Source: Neoluteolibacter marinus (GTDB lineage Bacteria; Verrucomicrobiota; Verrucomicrobiia; Verrucomicrobiales; Akkermansiaceae). From it: 64,000 nt of DNA. Location of the stretch: NCBI RefSeq assembly GCF_014904755.1, contig NZ_JACZFQ010000070.1, positions 32,674 through 96,673 of the forward strand, given 5' to 3'. Shown in pieces: positions 34,701 through 43,391 of the stretch. The notes beneath the pieces are model-generated. The model was not told where the DNA came from and did not search any database. It saw nothing but the letters and a program-made list of their open reading frames with translations. Position 1 is the first letter of the stretch; every line of letters begins with the position of its first letter. Made by a program: the position numbers and the translations under genes.

Positions 34701-36065
34701 CTAACGGAGCCATTTCCGCAATCGTTCCATGGCCCGGTCGCGGGGTGGCAGCAGCTCGAAGGGATCGGGCAGGAAGTAGCGGCGGGTCACCGATCTCGGG
34801 CGGCTGAAGGCCTCGACGCCGTGCCGGCCGCGATAACAGCCGTGGCCGCTGGCACCGGCGCCGCCGAAGGGAAGGTGCAGGTTCATCGCCTGCTTGCCGA
34901 CGTCGTTGATGCAGGCGCCGCCCGACGGCACGCGCTCCAGCAGCGTCCGGATGAATGCCTCGTCGCGGGAGAAGCAATAGAGCGCGAGCGGGGTGGGGTG
35001 TCCCCGAAGACGCTCGATCAAACCGTCCAGTGAGGAGAAGCCCACCACCGGCAGGATCGGGCCGAATATTTCCTCCTCCATCGCCGGGTCATCCCACTCC
35101 GCGCGGGGCAGGATCCGGGGTGCGAGGTGCAGGCGCTGCGGATCGTCGTCACCCTTGCCGATGACATCACCTTGGATGAGTCCGCGGAGGCGGTCGAAGT
35201 GGTGCCGGTTGACGATCCGCGCCATTTCCTGCTCCCAAGGCCGTGAGTCTAACAGCTCCTCCAGGGCTTTCACCATGTCGTCGCGGACGCTCTCGTGTAC
35301 GGCCACGAAATCGGGGGCGAAGCAGGTCTGCCCGGCGTTGAAGAGTTTCCCGATGAGGATCCGCCGGGCCGTTTGCGGTAGGTCGGCACCGCGGTCGACG
35401 ACGCAGGGGCACTTGCCGCCCAGCTCGAGGACGCAGGGCGTCAGACGCTTGGCCGCCTTCTCGGCGATGGCCCGTCCGACCGTCGTGCTGCCGGTGAAGA
35501 AGATGAAGTCGAAGGCCTGCTCCAACAGCGCCTCGCTGGTCTCCTTGCCGCCCGGGATCACCGTGACCCATTCCGGCGGGAAGCAGCGGTCGACGATCCG
35601 GGCGAGGAACCTGCCGCTGGCTGGAGCCATCTCGGAGGGTTTGAGGATCACGGTGTTGCCGGCCGCGATCGCCGCGATCAGCGGGCTGAGCGCGAGTTGG
35701 ATCGGGTAGTTCCAGGGGGCGATCACCAGGGCGACCCCGAAAGGCTCCCGGATCACCTGGCTCCTGCTGGGGAGAAAGTACACCGGGTGTCCGGCCCGCG
35801 CCGGCTTGATCCAGCCACGGAGCGACCGGAAGGTCAGCCGGATTTCCTCCAACAGGAAGACATGCTCGGAGAGATAGGCTTCGATCTCCGGTTTGCCGAG
35901 GTCACTCGCGAGCGCATCGAGCATTTCCTGCCGGAGGTCCTGGAGCGCCGACTCCAGCCGGGCCAGCGCCTTGAGCCGCGCGTCGAGGTCGCGGGTTCCT
36001 CCCTTGTCGAAGAATGAACGTTGCCCGGTGAAGATGCCGGAAATGGAGGGCTGGGGTTCGGTCAT
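34701..36065 (-). CDS. aldH: Aldehyde dehydrogenase of the carotenoid cluster
   Basis: The 454-residue class-3-type aldehyde dehydrogenase has VIAPWNYPIQL, the NAD-binding FFTGSTTVG, the general base LELGGKCP and the nucleophile NAGQTCFAPD. The family C-terminal EEIFGPILPVV and NLPFGG-like NLHLPFGGAGASG are also present. ATG 36065 (MTEPQPSIS) is preferred to the open frame up to 36149. In staphyloxanthin synthesis an aldehyde dehydrogenase oxidises the terminal diapocarotenal to the carboxylic acid. The position between crtN and crtP supports this role. It diverges from crtP across 77 bp, which contain a TTGACA. Confidence 0.85.
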   Translation of the reverse strand: MTEPQPSISGIFTGQRSFFDKGGTRDLDARLKALARLESALQDLRQEMLDALASDLGKPEIEAYLSEHVFLLEEIRLTFRSLRGWIKPARAGHPVYFLPSRSQVIREPFGVALVIAPWNYPIQLALSPLIAAIAAGNTVILKPSEMAPASGRFLARIVDRCFPPEWVTVIPGGKETSEALLEQAFDFIFFTGSTTVGRAIAEKAAKRLTPCVLELGGKCPCVVDRGADLPQTARRILIGKLFNAGQTCFAPDFVAVHESVRDDMVKALEELLDSRPWEQEMARIVNRHHFDRLRGLIQGDVIGKGDDDPQRLHLAPRILPRAEWDDPAMEEEIFGPILPVVGFSSLDGLIERLRGHPTPLALYCFSRDEAFIRTLLERVPSGGACINDVGKQAMNLHLPFGGAGASGHGCYRGRHGVEAFSRPRSVTRRYFLPDPFELLPPRDRAMERLRKWLR

Positions 36066-36142
36066 GCGGTCTCGGGGAAATCCATCGAAACTAGGGCGGT
36101 GGAGCCCGTTGACAAGGGGGCAAAGTAGGCAAGGATGGCAAC

Positions 36143-37642
36143 ATGCCATCCCCTCGCGTCGCCATCATCGGAGCCGGTCTCGGCGGCATCTCGGCGGCGA
36201 TCTCGCTTCGTGCGGCCGGCTACGAGGTGGAAGTGTTCGAGAAGAACCCGCGGATCGGCGGCAAGCTCAACGTGCTGGAGAAGGATGGCTTCACCTTCGA
36301 CCTCGGGCCGTCGATCTTCACCTTGCCGCGATATTTCCGCGACCTGTTCGCGCGTGCCGGCAGGGAGATGGACGACTACGTCCGGCTTGAGCCCGTGAAT
36401 CCGCATTGGCGGAACTTCTTCGAGGACGGCCTGGTGCTCGACCTGCACCAGGACATGGCCGCGATGGAGCGCGAGCTGGAGAAACTCCCGGGCGACCCCG
36501 CCCGCCATTGGGGGGAGTTCCGGGATTTCCTCGCCTATGCCCGCGAGCAGCACGAGGTGATCGAGCAGGGCTACTTCGAGCGCGGGATCGACGGCTTGTG
36601 GGAGTTCCTCCGCTACTACGCGCTCCGTAAATCCGGTTGGAGGATCGACTACCGGCACAGCATGGCGGAGTCGATCGCCAGCCGCTTCAGCGACCCGCAC
36701 CTTCGCGCGATCTTCGAGTACTTCATCAAGTACGTCGGCTCCTCGGCGGTGGATTCGCCCGGCTACATGAACCTGATGCCGATGATCCAGTTCGATCACG
36801 GCCTCTGGTACGTCCGCGGCGGGATGTATGCCCTGGCCGAAGGACTAGGCCGGTTGATGGGGGAAATGGCGATCCCGGTCCACCTGAGCACCGGTGTCGC
36901 GTCGATCGCGAAGGATGGCAACCGCGTCAGCGGCCTTCGTCTTGAGAACGGTGAGATCTTTCCCTGCGATCTGGTGGTCAGCAACATGGAGGTCATCCCT
37001 GTCTACGAGAAGCTGCTCGGCGAGCCGCCCGCATTCATGAAGAAGCTGGAGAAGTTCCAGCCGGCCTGTTCGGGGCTGGTGATTCACGTGGGAACCAAGG
37101 TCGTCTACCCGCAGCTCGCCCACCACAATTTCTTCTACTCCGCCAAGCAGCACGACCACTTCAACAGCGTCTTCCACGAGGGGAAGCTGCCGGAGGATCC
37201 CACCATCTACGTGGTCGCGCCGACCCGCTCGGATCCGGCGAAGGCCCCCGCGGGCTGCGACATCATCAAGATCCTCCCGCACATCCCGCCACTTGAAGAA
37301 GGATCCGGAATCGGCCACGAGGACTACCTGAAGCTGCGGGAGCGGGTGATGGTGAAACTCGAGCGGATGGGCCTTGCCGGCCTGCGCGGGAACATCGTCA
37401 CCGAGGATTTGCTGACCCCGGTCGATATCGAGCGGATGTACCGCAGCAACCGCGGTTCGATCTACGGTGTGGTGACCGATTGGAAGCTCAACCGCGGCTT
37501 CAAGGCGCCGAAGTGCAGCTCCAAGTACAAGAATCTCTACTTCTGCGGCGGCAGCGTGAACCCGGGCGGGGGCATGCCGATGGCCATCCTCTCCGGCCAG
37601 AAGGTCGCCGACCGGATCATCGCCCGCCAGCCGCCGGACTGA
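36143..37642 (+). CDS. crtP: CrtP-type diapocarotene oxidase (CrtNb)
   Basis: The 499-residue flavoenzyme has FAD motif IIGAGLGGISAAISLRAAGY and then GGKLNVLEKDGFTFDLGPSIFTLPRYF. The later blocks YFIKYVGSS, GLWYVRGGMYALAEGLGRL, SNMEVIPVYEKLLG and QLAHHNFFYS match S. aureus CrtP closely, as do DPTIYVV and RSNRGSIYGVV. It ends with NPGGGMPMAILSGQKVADRI. This enzyme oxidises the terminal methyl group of diaponeurosporene or diapolycopene to an aldehyde. It is the first gene of a tight crtP-crtQ-crtO operon (4-bp gap to crtQ). Confidence 0.93.
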   Translation: MPSPRVAIIGAGLGGISAAISLRAAGYEVEVFEKNPRIGGKLNVLEKDGFTFDLGPSIFTLPRYFRDLFARAGREMDDYVRLEPVNPHWRNFFEDGLVLDLHQDMAAMERELEKLPGDPARHWGEFRDFLAYAREQHEVIEQGYFERGIDGLWEFLRYYALRKSGWRIDYRHSMAESIASRFSDPHLRAIFEYFIKYVGSSAVDSPGYMNLMPMIQFDHGLWYVRGGMYALAEGLGRLMGEMAIPVHLSTGVASIAKDGNRVSGLRLENGEIFPCDLVVSNMEVIPVYEKLLGEPPAFMKKLEKFQPACSGLVIHVGTKVVYPQLAHHNFFYSAKQHDHFNSVFHEGKLPEDPTIYVVAPTRSDPAKAPAGCDIIKILPHIPPLEEGSGIGHEDYLKLRERVMVKLERMGLAGLRGNIVTEDLLTPVDIERMYRSNRGSIYGVVTDWKLNRGFKAPKCSSKYKNLYFCGGSVNPGGGMPMAILSGQKVADRIIARQPPD

Positions 37643-37646
37643 CCCC

Positions 37647-38735
37647 ATGTTGCTGATCCTCCCCTCGCTGTCTCTCCTCTGTGCCGCGTCCTATTGGCGG
37701 ATTCTCGGCCGGCCGCGGTTCCTGCCGCCCGGCAGCGGGAGCGCCGACGGGATCTCGGTCGTCGTCCCCGCGCGCGACGAGGAGGGGAACATCGGCGGCT
37801 TGCTGGACTCGATCGGCATGCAGCAGGTGCGGCCGCGGGAGGTCATCGTGGTCGACGACGATTCTTCGGACCGGACTGCCGCCATCGCGACCGAGAAAGG
37901 AGTGCGGGTGCTGGAGTCGGCGAGCCTGCCGGTGGGCTGGAAGGGCAAGCCATGGGCGTGCCAGCAAGGCGCGGAGTCGGCGGCCGGGGAGTGGCTGCTG
38001 TTTCTCGATGCCGACGTGCGGCTGGAGGAAGGATCGATGGAACGGATCGCCGCTCTAACAAGCCAGCCGGGCACGGTCTTCTCGATCTGCCCCTATCACC
38101 GGATTCGTCGTCCCTACGAGGAGCTCTCGGCCTTTTTCAATGTCATCATGCTAGCCGGAATCAACGCGTTCGGCGTTGTCCGTGGTTCCGACGAAGCGCT
38201 TTTCGGCCAGTGCCTGTTGATCTCAAAGCGGCACTACCTACAGGTCGGCGGCCATGCCCCGGTCCGCGACGAGGTGTTGGAGAATTTCCATCTATCCCGA
38301 TACCTCCGCGAGCAAGGCATCGTCCGGAAGTGCTTCCTGGGGCGGGGGAGCGTCTCGATGAGGATGTTCCCCGGTGGTTTTACCGACCTCCGGGCGAGCT
38401 GGATGAAGGGATTTGCCAGCGGCGCCAGCGCGACCGACCGGGGGGCACTGGTTTTCAGCTCGGTCTGGATCACCGGCGGCATGCTGGCAATGCTTGGTGC
38501 GGTGCTCTCCTTGCTGCCGTCCGCTCCCCCCGTTTTCCGGATAGCGGCGACCACGGCCTATGGTGCCTATGCGCTGCAATGCCTGCACGCCTTCCGGCTC
38601 GCGGGAAATTTTTCGCCGCTCGGCGCGCTGCTGTTCCCCCTGGGATTGCTGTTCTACCAAGGCTTGTTCTTCAGGTCCCTGATCGGACGGCGGCGCGGAA
38701 CCAAGACCCGTTGGAAGAATCGCGATGTGGATTGA
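37647..38735 (+). CDS. crtQ: CrtQ-type diaponeurosporenoate glycosyltransferase
   Basis: The 362-residue family 2 glycosyltransferase has an N-terminal membrane segment, the GT2 core (ISVVVPARDEEGNIGGLLDSI, VIVVDDDSSDRT, GEWLLFLDADVRL) and three or four C-terminal helices. The segment SICPYHRIRRPYEELSAFFNVIMLAGINAFGV parallels staphylococcal CrtQ, which attaches glucose to the carotenoid acid. Neighbouring crtP and crtO make this assignment much firmer than GT2 membership alone. It overlaps crtO by 11 bp. Confidence 0.9.
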   Translation: MLLILPSLSLLCAASYWRILGRPRFLPPGSGSADGISVVVPARDEEGNIGGLLDSIGMQQVRPREVIVVDDDSSDRTAAIATEKGVRVLESASLPVGWKGKPWACQQGAESAAGEWLLFLDADVRLEEGSMERIAALTSQPGTVFSICPYHRIRRPYEELSAFFNVIMLAGINAFGVVRGSDEALFGQCLLISKRHYLQVGGHAPVRDEVLENFHLSRYLREQGIVRKCFLGRGSVSMRMFPGGFTDLRASWMKGFASGASATDRGALVFSSVWITGGMLAMLGAVLSLLPSAPPVFRIAATTAYGAYALQCLHAFRLAGNFSPLGALLFPLGLLFYQGLFFRSLIGRRRGTKTRWKNRDVD

Positions 38736-39228
38736 GCTGCCGGTTCCGTGGATCATCGCCCTCAACTGCCTCGGCATCCCCGCGGTGCACCTCGGCGTGT
38801 CGTGGTGGACGACGCGGCTTCCTCGGGCGTGGTTCGGCAGGGATCGGGCGCTGTTCCGGGAGCGTCGCTGGGAGAAATCCGGCGATGTCTACGAGCGCTG
38901 CTTCCACATCCGCCGATGGAAAAAGTGGCTGCCCGATGCCGCCCCTTGGTTCGCGGGCTTCGCGAAGGGACGGCTGCAATCCATCGATCCCGAATACCTC
39001 GACGAATTCATTGCGGAAACCCGTCGCGGCGAGTTCGCCCACTGGATCCAGATGGTCGTCATCGCCGCGTTCGTGGCGTGGAACCCATATCCGGCGAATT
39101 GGGTCATCGTTGCCTATGGCGTGCTTTCCAACGTTCCCTGCCTCCTCAGCCTCCGGCACACCCGCTTGAGATTGCAGCGGCTGATCGGTCGTCTCGGGAC
39201 GCCGCGGGCAGGGCGTCCGGGATCTTGA
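38725..39228 (+). CDS. crtO: CrtO-type glycosyl-carotenoid acyltransferase
   Basis: This short 167-residue membrane protein opens with two or three hydrophobic segments (WIIALNCLGIPAVHLGVSWW) and contains WEKSGDVYERCFHIRRWKKWLPDAAPWF. Later it has FAHWIQMVVIAAFVAWNPYPANW and a final SNVPCLL helix. Length and these motifs match glycosyl-4,4'-diaponeurosporenoate acyltransferase, the last enzyme of staphyloxanthin synthesis, which acylates the sugar with a fatty acid. It is the last gene of the crtPQO operon. The region 39229-39437 behind it holds no gene. Confidence 0.88.
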   Translation: MWIELPVPWIIALNCLGIPAVHLGVSWWTTRLPRAWFGRDRALFRERRWEKSGDVYERCFHIRRWKKWLPDAAPWFAGFAKGRLQSIDPEYLDEFIAETRRGEFAHWIQMVVIAAFVAWNPYPANWVIVAYGVLSNVPCLLSLRHTRLRLQRLIGRLGTPRAGRPGS

Positions 39229-39437
39229 TGTCTTGCTGGAGCATGGCGGGTTGGTGAAGGGGGGGGAGATATTAGGAACATAACCTGAAGCTTTTGCTTG
39301 GAAGGTCCGGGAGTGAGGTTGAATGGTGCATGATGCAATCTTGGTTTCTCGTTCCGACGCAACTTCCGGGGCGATGAGTTCTTGCGGCACCGGGCGAGGT
39401 CTGTAGCCTTGAGTGCGAAAAGTCGTTCCCCCCCGTC

Positions 39438-41999
39438 ATGAAAATCCTTCCCCTCATCCTGCTGCCCGGTTTGTTGATGCCCGTTTTCGGCGACTTTCAG
39501 GTCGCTTGGGAGCAACCGATCAAAGGAATCTCCACCCTCGACGCCGCCCATGGTGACATTGATGGCGACGGCGACATCGACATCTGCCTGATCCAGTTGG
39601 AGGGCGAGGGCACCGTGCTGCTCAATGACGGCAGCGGGCATTTCTCGGCAAGCAGCACGGCGGCACCCTTGCCGGCGGGAGGAGCGGGGAAACTCGGCGA
39701 CGTCGACGGCGATCTCGATCTCGATCTGGTCATCGCCAGTCACTTCGGTCCCTGCAAGGTCCTGCTCAACGACGGCAGTGGCAATTTCACCGACAGCGGC
39801 CAGGCGCTGGGCGGTAACTATTCGCGAACCTCGATGGCCCTCGTCGACATCGACCATGACCTCGACCTTGACGCGGTCTTTCCCTCGAACTCTTCCGATC
39901 ATCCCTCCGAGATCTGGATCAACAACCAGAGCGGCAGCCAGCCGGGCGTCTTCACCAACAGCGGCCAGGTGATCGCCATGGCCTTTGTCCAAGGGGTCAC
40001 GGTCGCCGACGTCAACAACGACACCCATCCGGACATCGCGCTGGCGATCAACGGCCCGAACAAGATCTGGCTCAACAACGGGAGCGGGATCTTCACCGAA
40101 AGCCCGACCGCGCTCGGGAGCGGAACGACCTTCGACATCGCCTTCGCGGATCTGGACGGCGACACCGACCTCGACGCCTATCTCGCCGATGGTTTCAATC
40201 CGCCTTTCGAGGACGACAACGAGGTGTGGTTCAACGATGGTGCCGGGAACTTCTCCAACGGCGGCCAGTCGCTCGGCGACAATTACTCGTTCTGCGTGGT
40301 GCTCGGCGATGTCGACGGCGACGGGGACGCCGACGCAGTGGTGGGCAACAACGTGACCCAGCCGAACACGATCTGGCTCAACAACGGCGCGGGTTCCTTC
40401 AGCCTCGCACCGGTCACGCTGGGCATCGGCCGGGCGATCCAGATCGTGGCCGCCGACCTCGATGGCGATACCGACACCGACTACTTCCTCGCCGTGAACG
40501 GATTCGGCAGCGAGGTGTGGAAGCGGGTGCCCGCCGGCCAGGGTGGTCCGGTGAAAGACACGGGCCAGCGGTTGGGCGGCGGCAGTGCCTCGGGGGTCGC
40601 CAGCGGGGACTTCGACGGGGACGGCGACCTTGACGTCGCCCTCGCCAACGTGACCGGCATCACCACGATCCTTTCCAACAACGGCGCGGGTCAGTTCACC
40701 GCCACCGCGGACCTGGCCAACGGCTTCGGAAACAACTGTGGGGATGTCGCGGCGGGAGATCTCGACGGTGACAACGACCTCGATCTCTACATCGCCAACA
40801 ACCAGTACTCCGGCAGCGCCGACCTGGCGGACCGCGTCTGGTTCAACGATGGCACGGGCCAGTTCACCGAAGGCCCCCAGCTCCTCGACGCCGCCAACGG
40901 TTCGTCCGTCGAACTGGTCGACATCGATGGCGACCTGGACCTCGACGCGATCGTCGGCATTTCGGGTCAGGACCGGATCTACCGCAATGACGGAGCGGGC
41001 AGCTTCACGGGTGAGGACGCGCTTTCGGCCACCCAGACCTCGGGGATCACGGTCGGGTTTCTCAACGCCGACTCGCATCCGGATGTCTTCGTCTCGAGTT
41101 ATGCAGGACCGAGCAGCGTTTGGTTGAACGACGGCTCGGGAGGCTTCGTAAAGACGGCCCAGGACATCGGCACCGGATTCACCAACAGCGCGGTGCTCGC
41201 CGATTTCGACGGCAACGGCAGCACCGACATTTTTGCCGCCAACATCATCGGCGGCGGCAAGCTTTGGACCAACGACGGCAGCGGGTCGTTCACCCAGTCC
41301 GGCCAGGCCTTCGGACCGTTCTCGATCCGTTCGGCCGCGGCGATCGATCTCGGTGGCGACGGCGACATGGATCTTTGGATTGGCAAGCAGCAGGGGAGCG
41401 GGGTGGCCGACGAGGTCTGGCTCAACGACGGGAGCGGGAGCTTCACTCTGGACGGCGGTTTCGGGCTCCGCAACACCTCCGCCGTGGTGGCCGGGGATTT
41501 CAACGACGACGGAGACCTGGACATTTTCGCCGCCAGCATCGACGGGGACCACGTGCTCTGGGCCGAGGGAACCGCCGAGGTGCAGGCCTACGCCGAATCG
41601 TTCGGATTGGCGGGAACCGACACCGATCCCTTCGAAGACCCCGACGGGGACGGGGTGCTCAACTACGAGGAGATGGCCTTCAACATGAACCCGAATCTCG
41701 CCGACGCGTCGACCATCAACCACCTCGCGACGGCCACCAAGGGACTGCCGACGATCGAGATCGTTCCCGACGGCGCCTCGTACAAGTTCATCGCCCGCAG
41801 CATCCGGCGCGCCGGGTCGGCGGTTCTCGATTATCGCCTGGAAGCCGCATCCTCGCTCGTCTTCGGCTCGCCGCCGGCGGGGGTGACGTCCAGCGACACG
41901 CCGTTAAACGCCGACTACGTCAGGACGACCTTCGAATTCGTGGTGCCCGCGGGAACTCCCGTTCAGTTCGGGCGCTTGAATGTCCTTTATAGTCCGTGA
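39438..41999 (+). CDS. Secreted VCBS/FG-GAP repeat protein
   Basis: The 853-residue protein opens with a signal peptide (LPLILLPGLLMPVFG). About 14 repeats of roughly 50 residues follow, each built on a calcium-binding DxDGDxDLD loop and an xVWxNDGSGxF strand, as in VCBS/FG-GAP beta-propellers. Two seven-bladed propellers are possible. Near residue 715 a thrombospondin type-3-like DPFEDPDGDGVLNYEEMAFN motif introduces a C-terminal ~110-residue beta domain common in verrucomicrobial exported proteins. The role is probably adhesion or polysaccharide binding at the surface; no catalytic motif is visible. The repeats also make the DNA repetitive, which explains the long antisense open frame. Confidence 0.85.
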   Translation: MKILPLILLPGLLMPVFGDFQVAWEQPIKGISTLDAAHGDIDGDGDIDICLIQLEGEGTVLLNDGSGHFSASSTAAPLPAGGAGKLGDVDGDLDLDLVIASHFGPCKVLLNDGSGNFTDSGQALGGNYSRTSMALVDIDHDLDLDAVFPSNSSDHPSEIWINNQSGSQPGVFTNSGQVIAMAFVQGVTVADVNNDTHPDIALAINGPNKIWLNNGSGIFTESPTALGSGTTFDIAFADLDGDTDLDAYLADGFNPPFEDDNEVWFNDGAGNFSNGGQSLGDNYSFCVVLGDVDGDGDADAVVGNNVTQPNTIWLNNGAGSFSLAPVTLGIGRAIQIVAADLDGDTDTDYFLAVNGFGSEVWKRVPAGQGGPVKDTGQRLGGGSASGVASGDFDGDGDLDVALANVTGITTILSNNGAGQFTATADLANGFGNNCGDVAAGDLDGDNDLDLYIANNQYSGSADLADRVWFNDGTGQFTEGPQLLDAANGSSVELVDIDGDLDLDAIVGISGQDRIYRNDGAGSFTGEDALSATQTSGITVGFLNADSHPDVFVSSYAGPSSVWLNDGSGGFVKTAQDIGTGFTNSAVLADFDGNGSTDIFAANIIGGGKLWTNDGSGSFTQSGQAFGPFSIRSAAAIDLGGDGDMDLWIGKQQGSGVADEVWLNDGSGSFTLDGGFGLRNTSAVVAGDFNDDGDLDIFAASIDGDHVLWAEGTAEVQAYAESFGLAGTDTDPFEDPDGDGVLNYEEMAFNMNPNLADASTINHLATATKGLPTIEIVPDGASYKFIARSIRRAGSAVLDYRLEAASSLVFGSPPAGVTSSDTPLNADYVRTTFEFVVPAGTPVQFGRLNVLYSP

Positions 42000-42012
42000 A
42001 GGAGGCGGCGGG

Positions 42013-42660
42013 TCAGCCGCCCTTGATCACGGGCTGGAGTATCTGCCACACGTTCTCGGCGACAATGCGTTGGCCCTCCGCGGTCGGGTGAATGCCATCC
42101 GCCTGGTTCAGCTTTCCGTCGCCGCCGACTCCTTTCAGCAGGAAGGGAACCAGCGCGGCCTTCCGCTCCTTGGCCACCTCGCTGAAGAGCGCCTTGAATT
42201 TCGTCGTGTAGTCGGCGCCCAGATTGTCGGGCATTTGCATGCCGGCGATGACAATCTTGATGGCCGGGTTTTTCTCCCGGGCCTTGTCGACGATGCCGGT
42301 CAGATTGGCTCTGGTTTCTTCCGGAGAAATCCCCCGCAGTCCGTCGTTGCCACCCAGGGCGACGACGATCACGTCGGCGCCTTTGCCGAGCGCCCAGGCG
42401 ACCCGCCGCAAGCCGCCGGCGGTGGTGTCGCCGCTGACACCCGCGTTGGTCACGCTGTAGGGCAGCTTGGCGGCGTCGATCTTCTTTTGGAGCAGCGCCG
42501 GATAGGCCTCCTGCGGATCGAGCCCGTACCCGGCGGTGATGCTGTCGCCAAGAATCACGACACGTTTCGCCGCGCCGTTTGCATTCGGCTCGTCTTCGGC
42601 CAATAGTGCGCCGCCCGTGGCGAGCAGCAGCCCGGCGCATAGAAATTTCCGCAATGTCAT
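42013..42660 (-). CDS. tesA: Periplasmic TesA-type SGNH esterase/thioesterase
   Basis: The protein has about 215 residues. A signal peptide (LRKFLCAGLLLATGGALLA) precedes the SGNH blocks VILGDSITAGYGLDPQEAYP, NAGVSGDTTAGGL, ALGGNDGLRG and DGIHPTAEGQ. The MQMPDNLGADYTTKF segment is typical of TesA/arylesterases, which hydrolyse acyl-CoA thioesters and short esters. ATG 42660 or ATG 42666 can serve as the start. Either way the start codon lies beyond that of the divergent ybbA gene, so the two genes overlap head to head. The tesA/ybbA/ybbP order is the same as in E. coli. Confidence 0.9.
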   Translation of the reverse strand: MTLRKFLCAGLLLATGGALLAEDEPNANGAAKRVVILGDSITAGYGLDPQEAYPALLQKKIDAAKLPYSVTNAGVSGDTTAGGLRRVAWALGKGADVIVVALGGNDGLRGISPEETRANLTGIVDKAREKNPAIKIVIAGMQMPDNLGADYTTKFKALFSEVAKERKAALVPFLLKGVGGDGKLNQADGIHPTAEGQRIVAENVWQILQPVIKGG

Positions 42661-43391
42661 CCGCATCGACCCCGAGTTTGGACGCCGCCCCGGACGCTGT
42701 CAAACGACCCCTCCTCGAGGTGTCGGAACTGCGCAAGATCCACCGCACCGCGAGCCACGAGTTGACCGTGCTGCGGGATGTCAGCTTCAGCCTCGGGGAA
42801 GGCGACACCTGCGCCATCATCGGGCCGTCGGGCAGCGGCAAGACGACCTTGCTGGGCCTTTGCGCGGGACTCGACGACGCCACGGCCGGCTCGGTGAAAC
42901 TCGACGGCCAGCCCCTGGAAGAACTCGACCAGGACGCCCGGGCCGCGCTGCGCAACCGCTTGGTCGGATTCGTCTTCCAGAGTTTCCAGCTGATCCCGAC
43001 GCTGACCGCGATCGAAAACGTGCTGGTGCCGCTGGAGCTGCGCGGCGAGAGCGGCCGGCAGAAGGAAGCCGCGGAATTGCTGCGGCAGGTCGGCCTCGGC
43101 GACCGGCTCGATCATTACCCGCTGCAACTTTCCGGCGGCGAGCAGCAGCGGGTCGCGCTGGCGCGGGCCTTCATCCACCGGCCGAAGATCCTTTTCGCCG
43201 ACGAGCCCACCGGCAACCTCGACGCCGAGACCGCGGGGCCGATCGTCGACATGTTGTTCCGGCTGAACCGTGACGCCGGCACCGCGCTGGTGCTGGTCAC
43301 CCACGACCCGGCGCTCGCGGCGAAGGCACGGCGGGTGGTGAAGATGAGCGGCGGAAGCATCGTGGCGGAGGAGGAGCATGCCGGCGTCTGA
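42654..43391 (+). CDS. ybbA: ABC transporter ATP-binding protein, YbbA/LolD type
   Basis: The 245-residue ATPase has Walker A GPSGSGKTT, Q-loop FVFQSFQLIPTLTA, signature LSGGEQQRVALARA, Walker B ILFADEPTGNLD and the H-loop VLVTHDP. This is the MacB/LolD subgroup, with FtsX-like partner permeases. ATG 42654 (MSSASTPSL) is the most likely start; the first ~20 residues are dispensable-looking, so a later start cannot be excluded. It overlaps ybbP by 14 bp. With TesA next door it matches the uncharacterised E. coli YbbAP transporter, suspected to act on lipids or membrane-associated substrates. Confidence 0.92.
   Translation: MSSASTPSLDAAPDAVKRPLLEVSELRKIHRTASHELTVLRDVSFSLGEGDTCAIIGPSGSGKTTLLGLCAGLDDATAGSVKLDGQPLEELDQDARAALRNRLVGFVFQSFQLIPTLTAIENVLVPLELRGESGRQKEAAELLRQVGLGDRLDHYPLQLSGGEQQRVALARAFIHRPKILFADEPTGNLDAETAGPIVDMLFRLNRDAGTALVLVTHDPALAAKARRVVKMSGGSIVAEEEHAGV

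Noticed and set aside
36109..36114. TTGACA before crtP as a sigma-70 promoter
   Set aside because: No acceptable -10 hexamer is found at 16-18 bp spacing, so I do not annotate it as a promoter.
39438..41560. Possible nucleotide tandem repeat array or CRISPR-like array
   Set aside because: The periodicity comes from protein repeats of about 50 codons with diverged DNA. There are no constant repeats with unique spacers.
39114..41723. An 869-codon minus-strand open frame rich in Val, Glu and His
   Set aside because: It mirrors the VCBS repeats of the plus-strand gene and reads as antisense of the DGDxD loops. The plus strand has a signal peptide and a recognisable fold.
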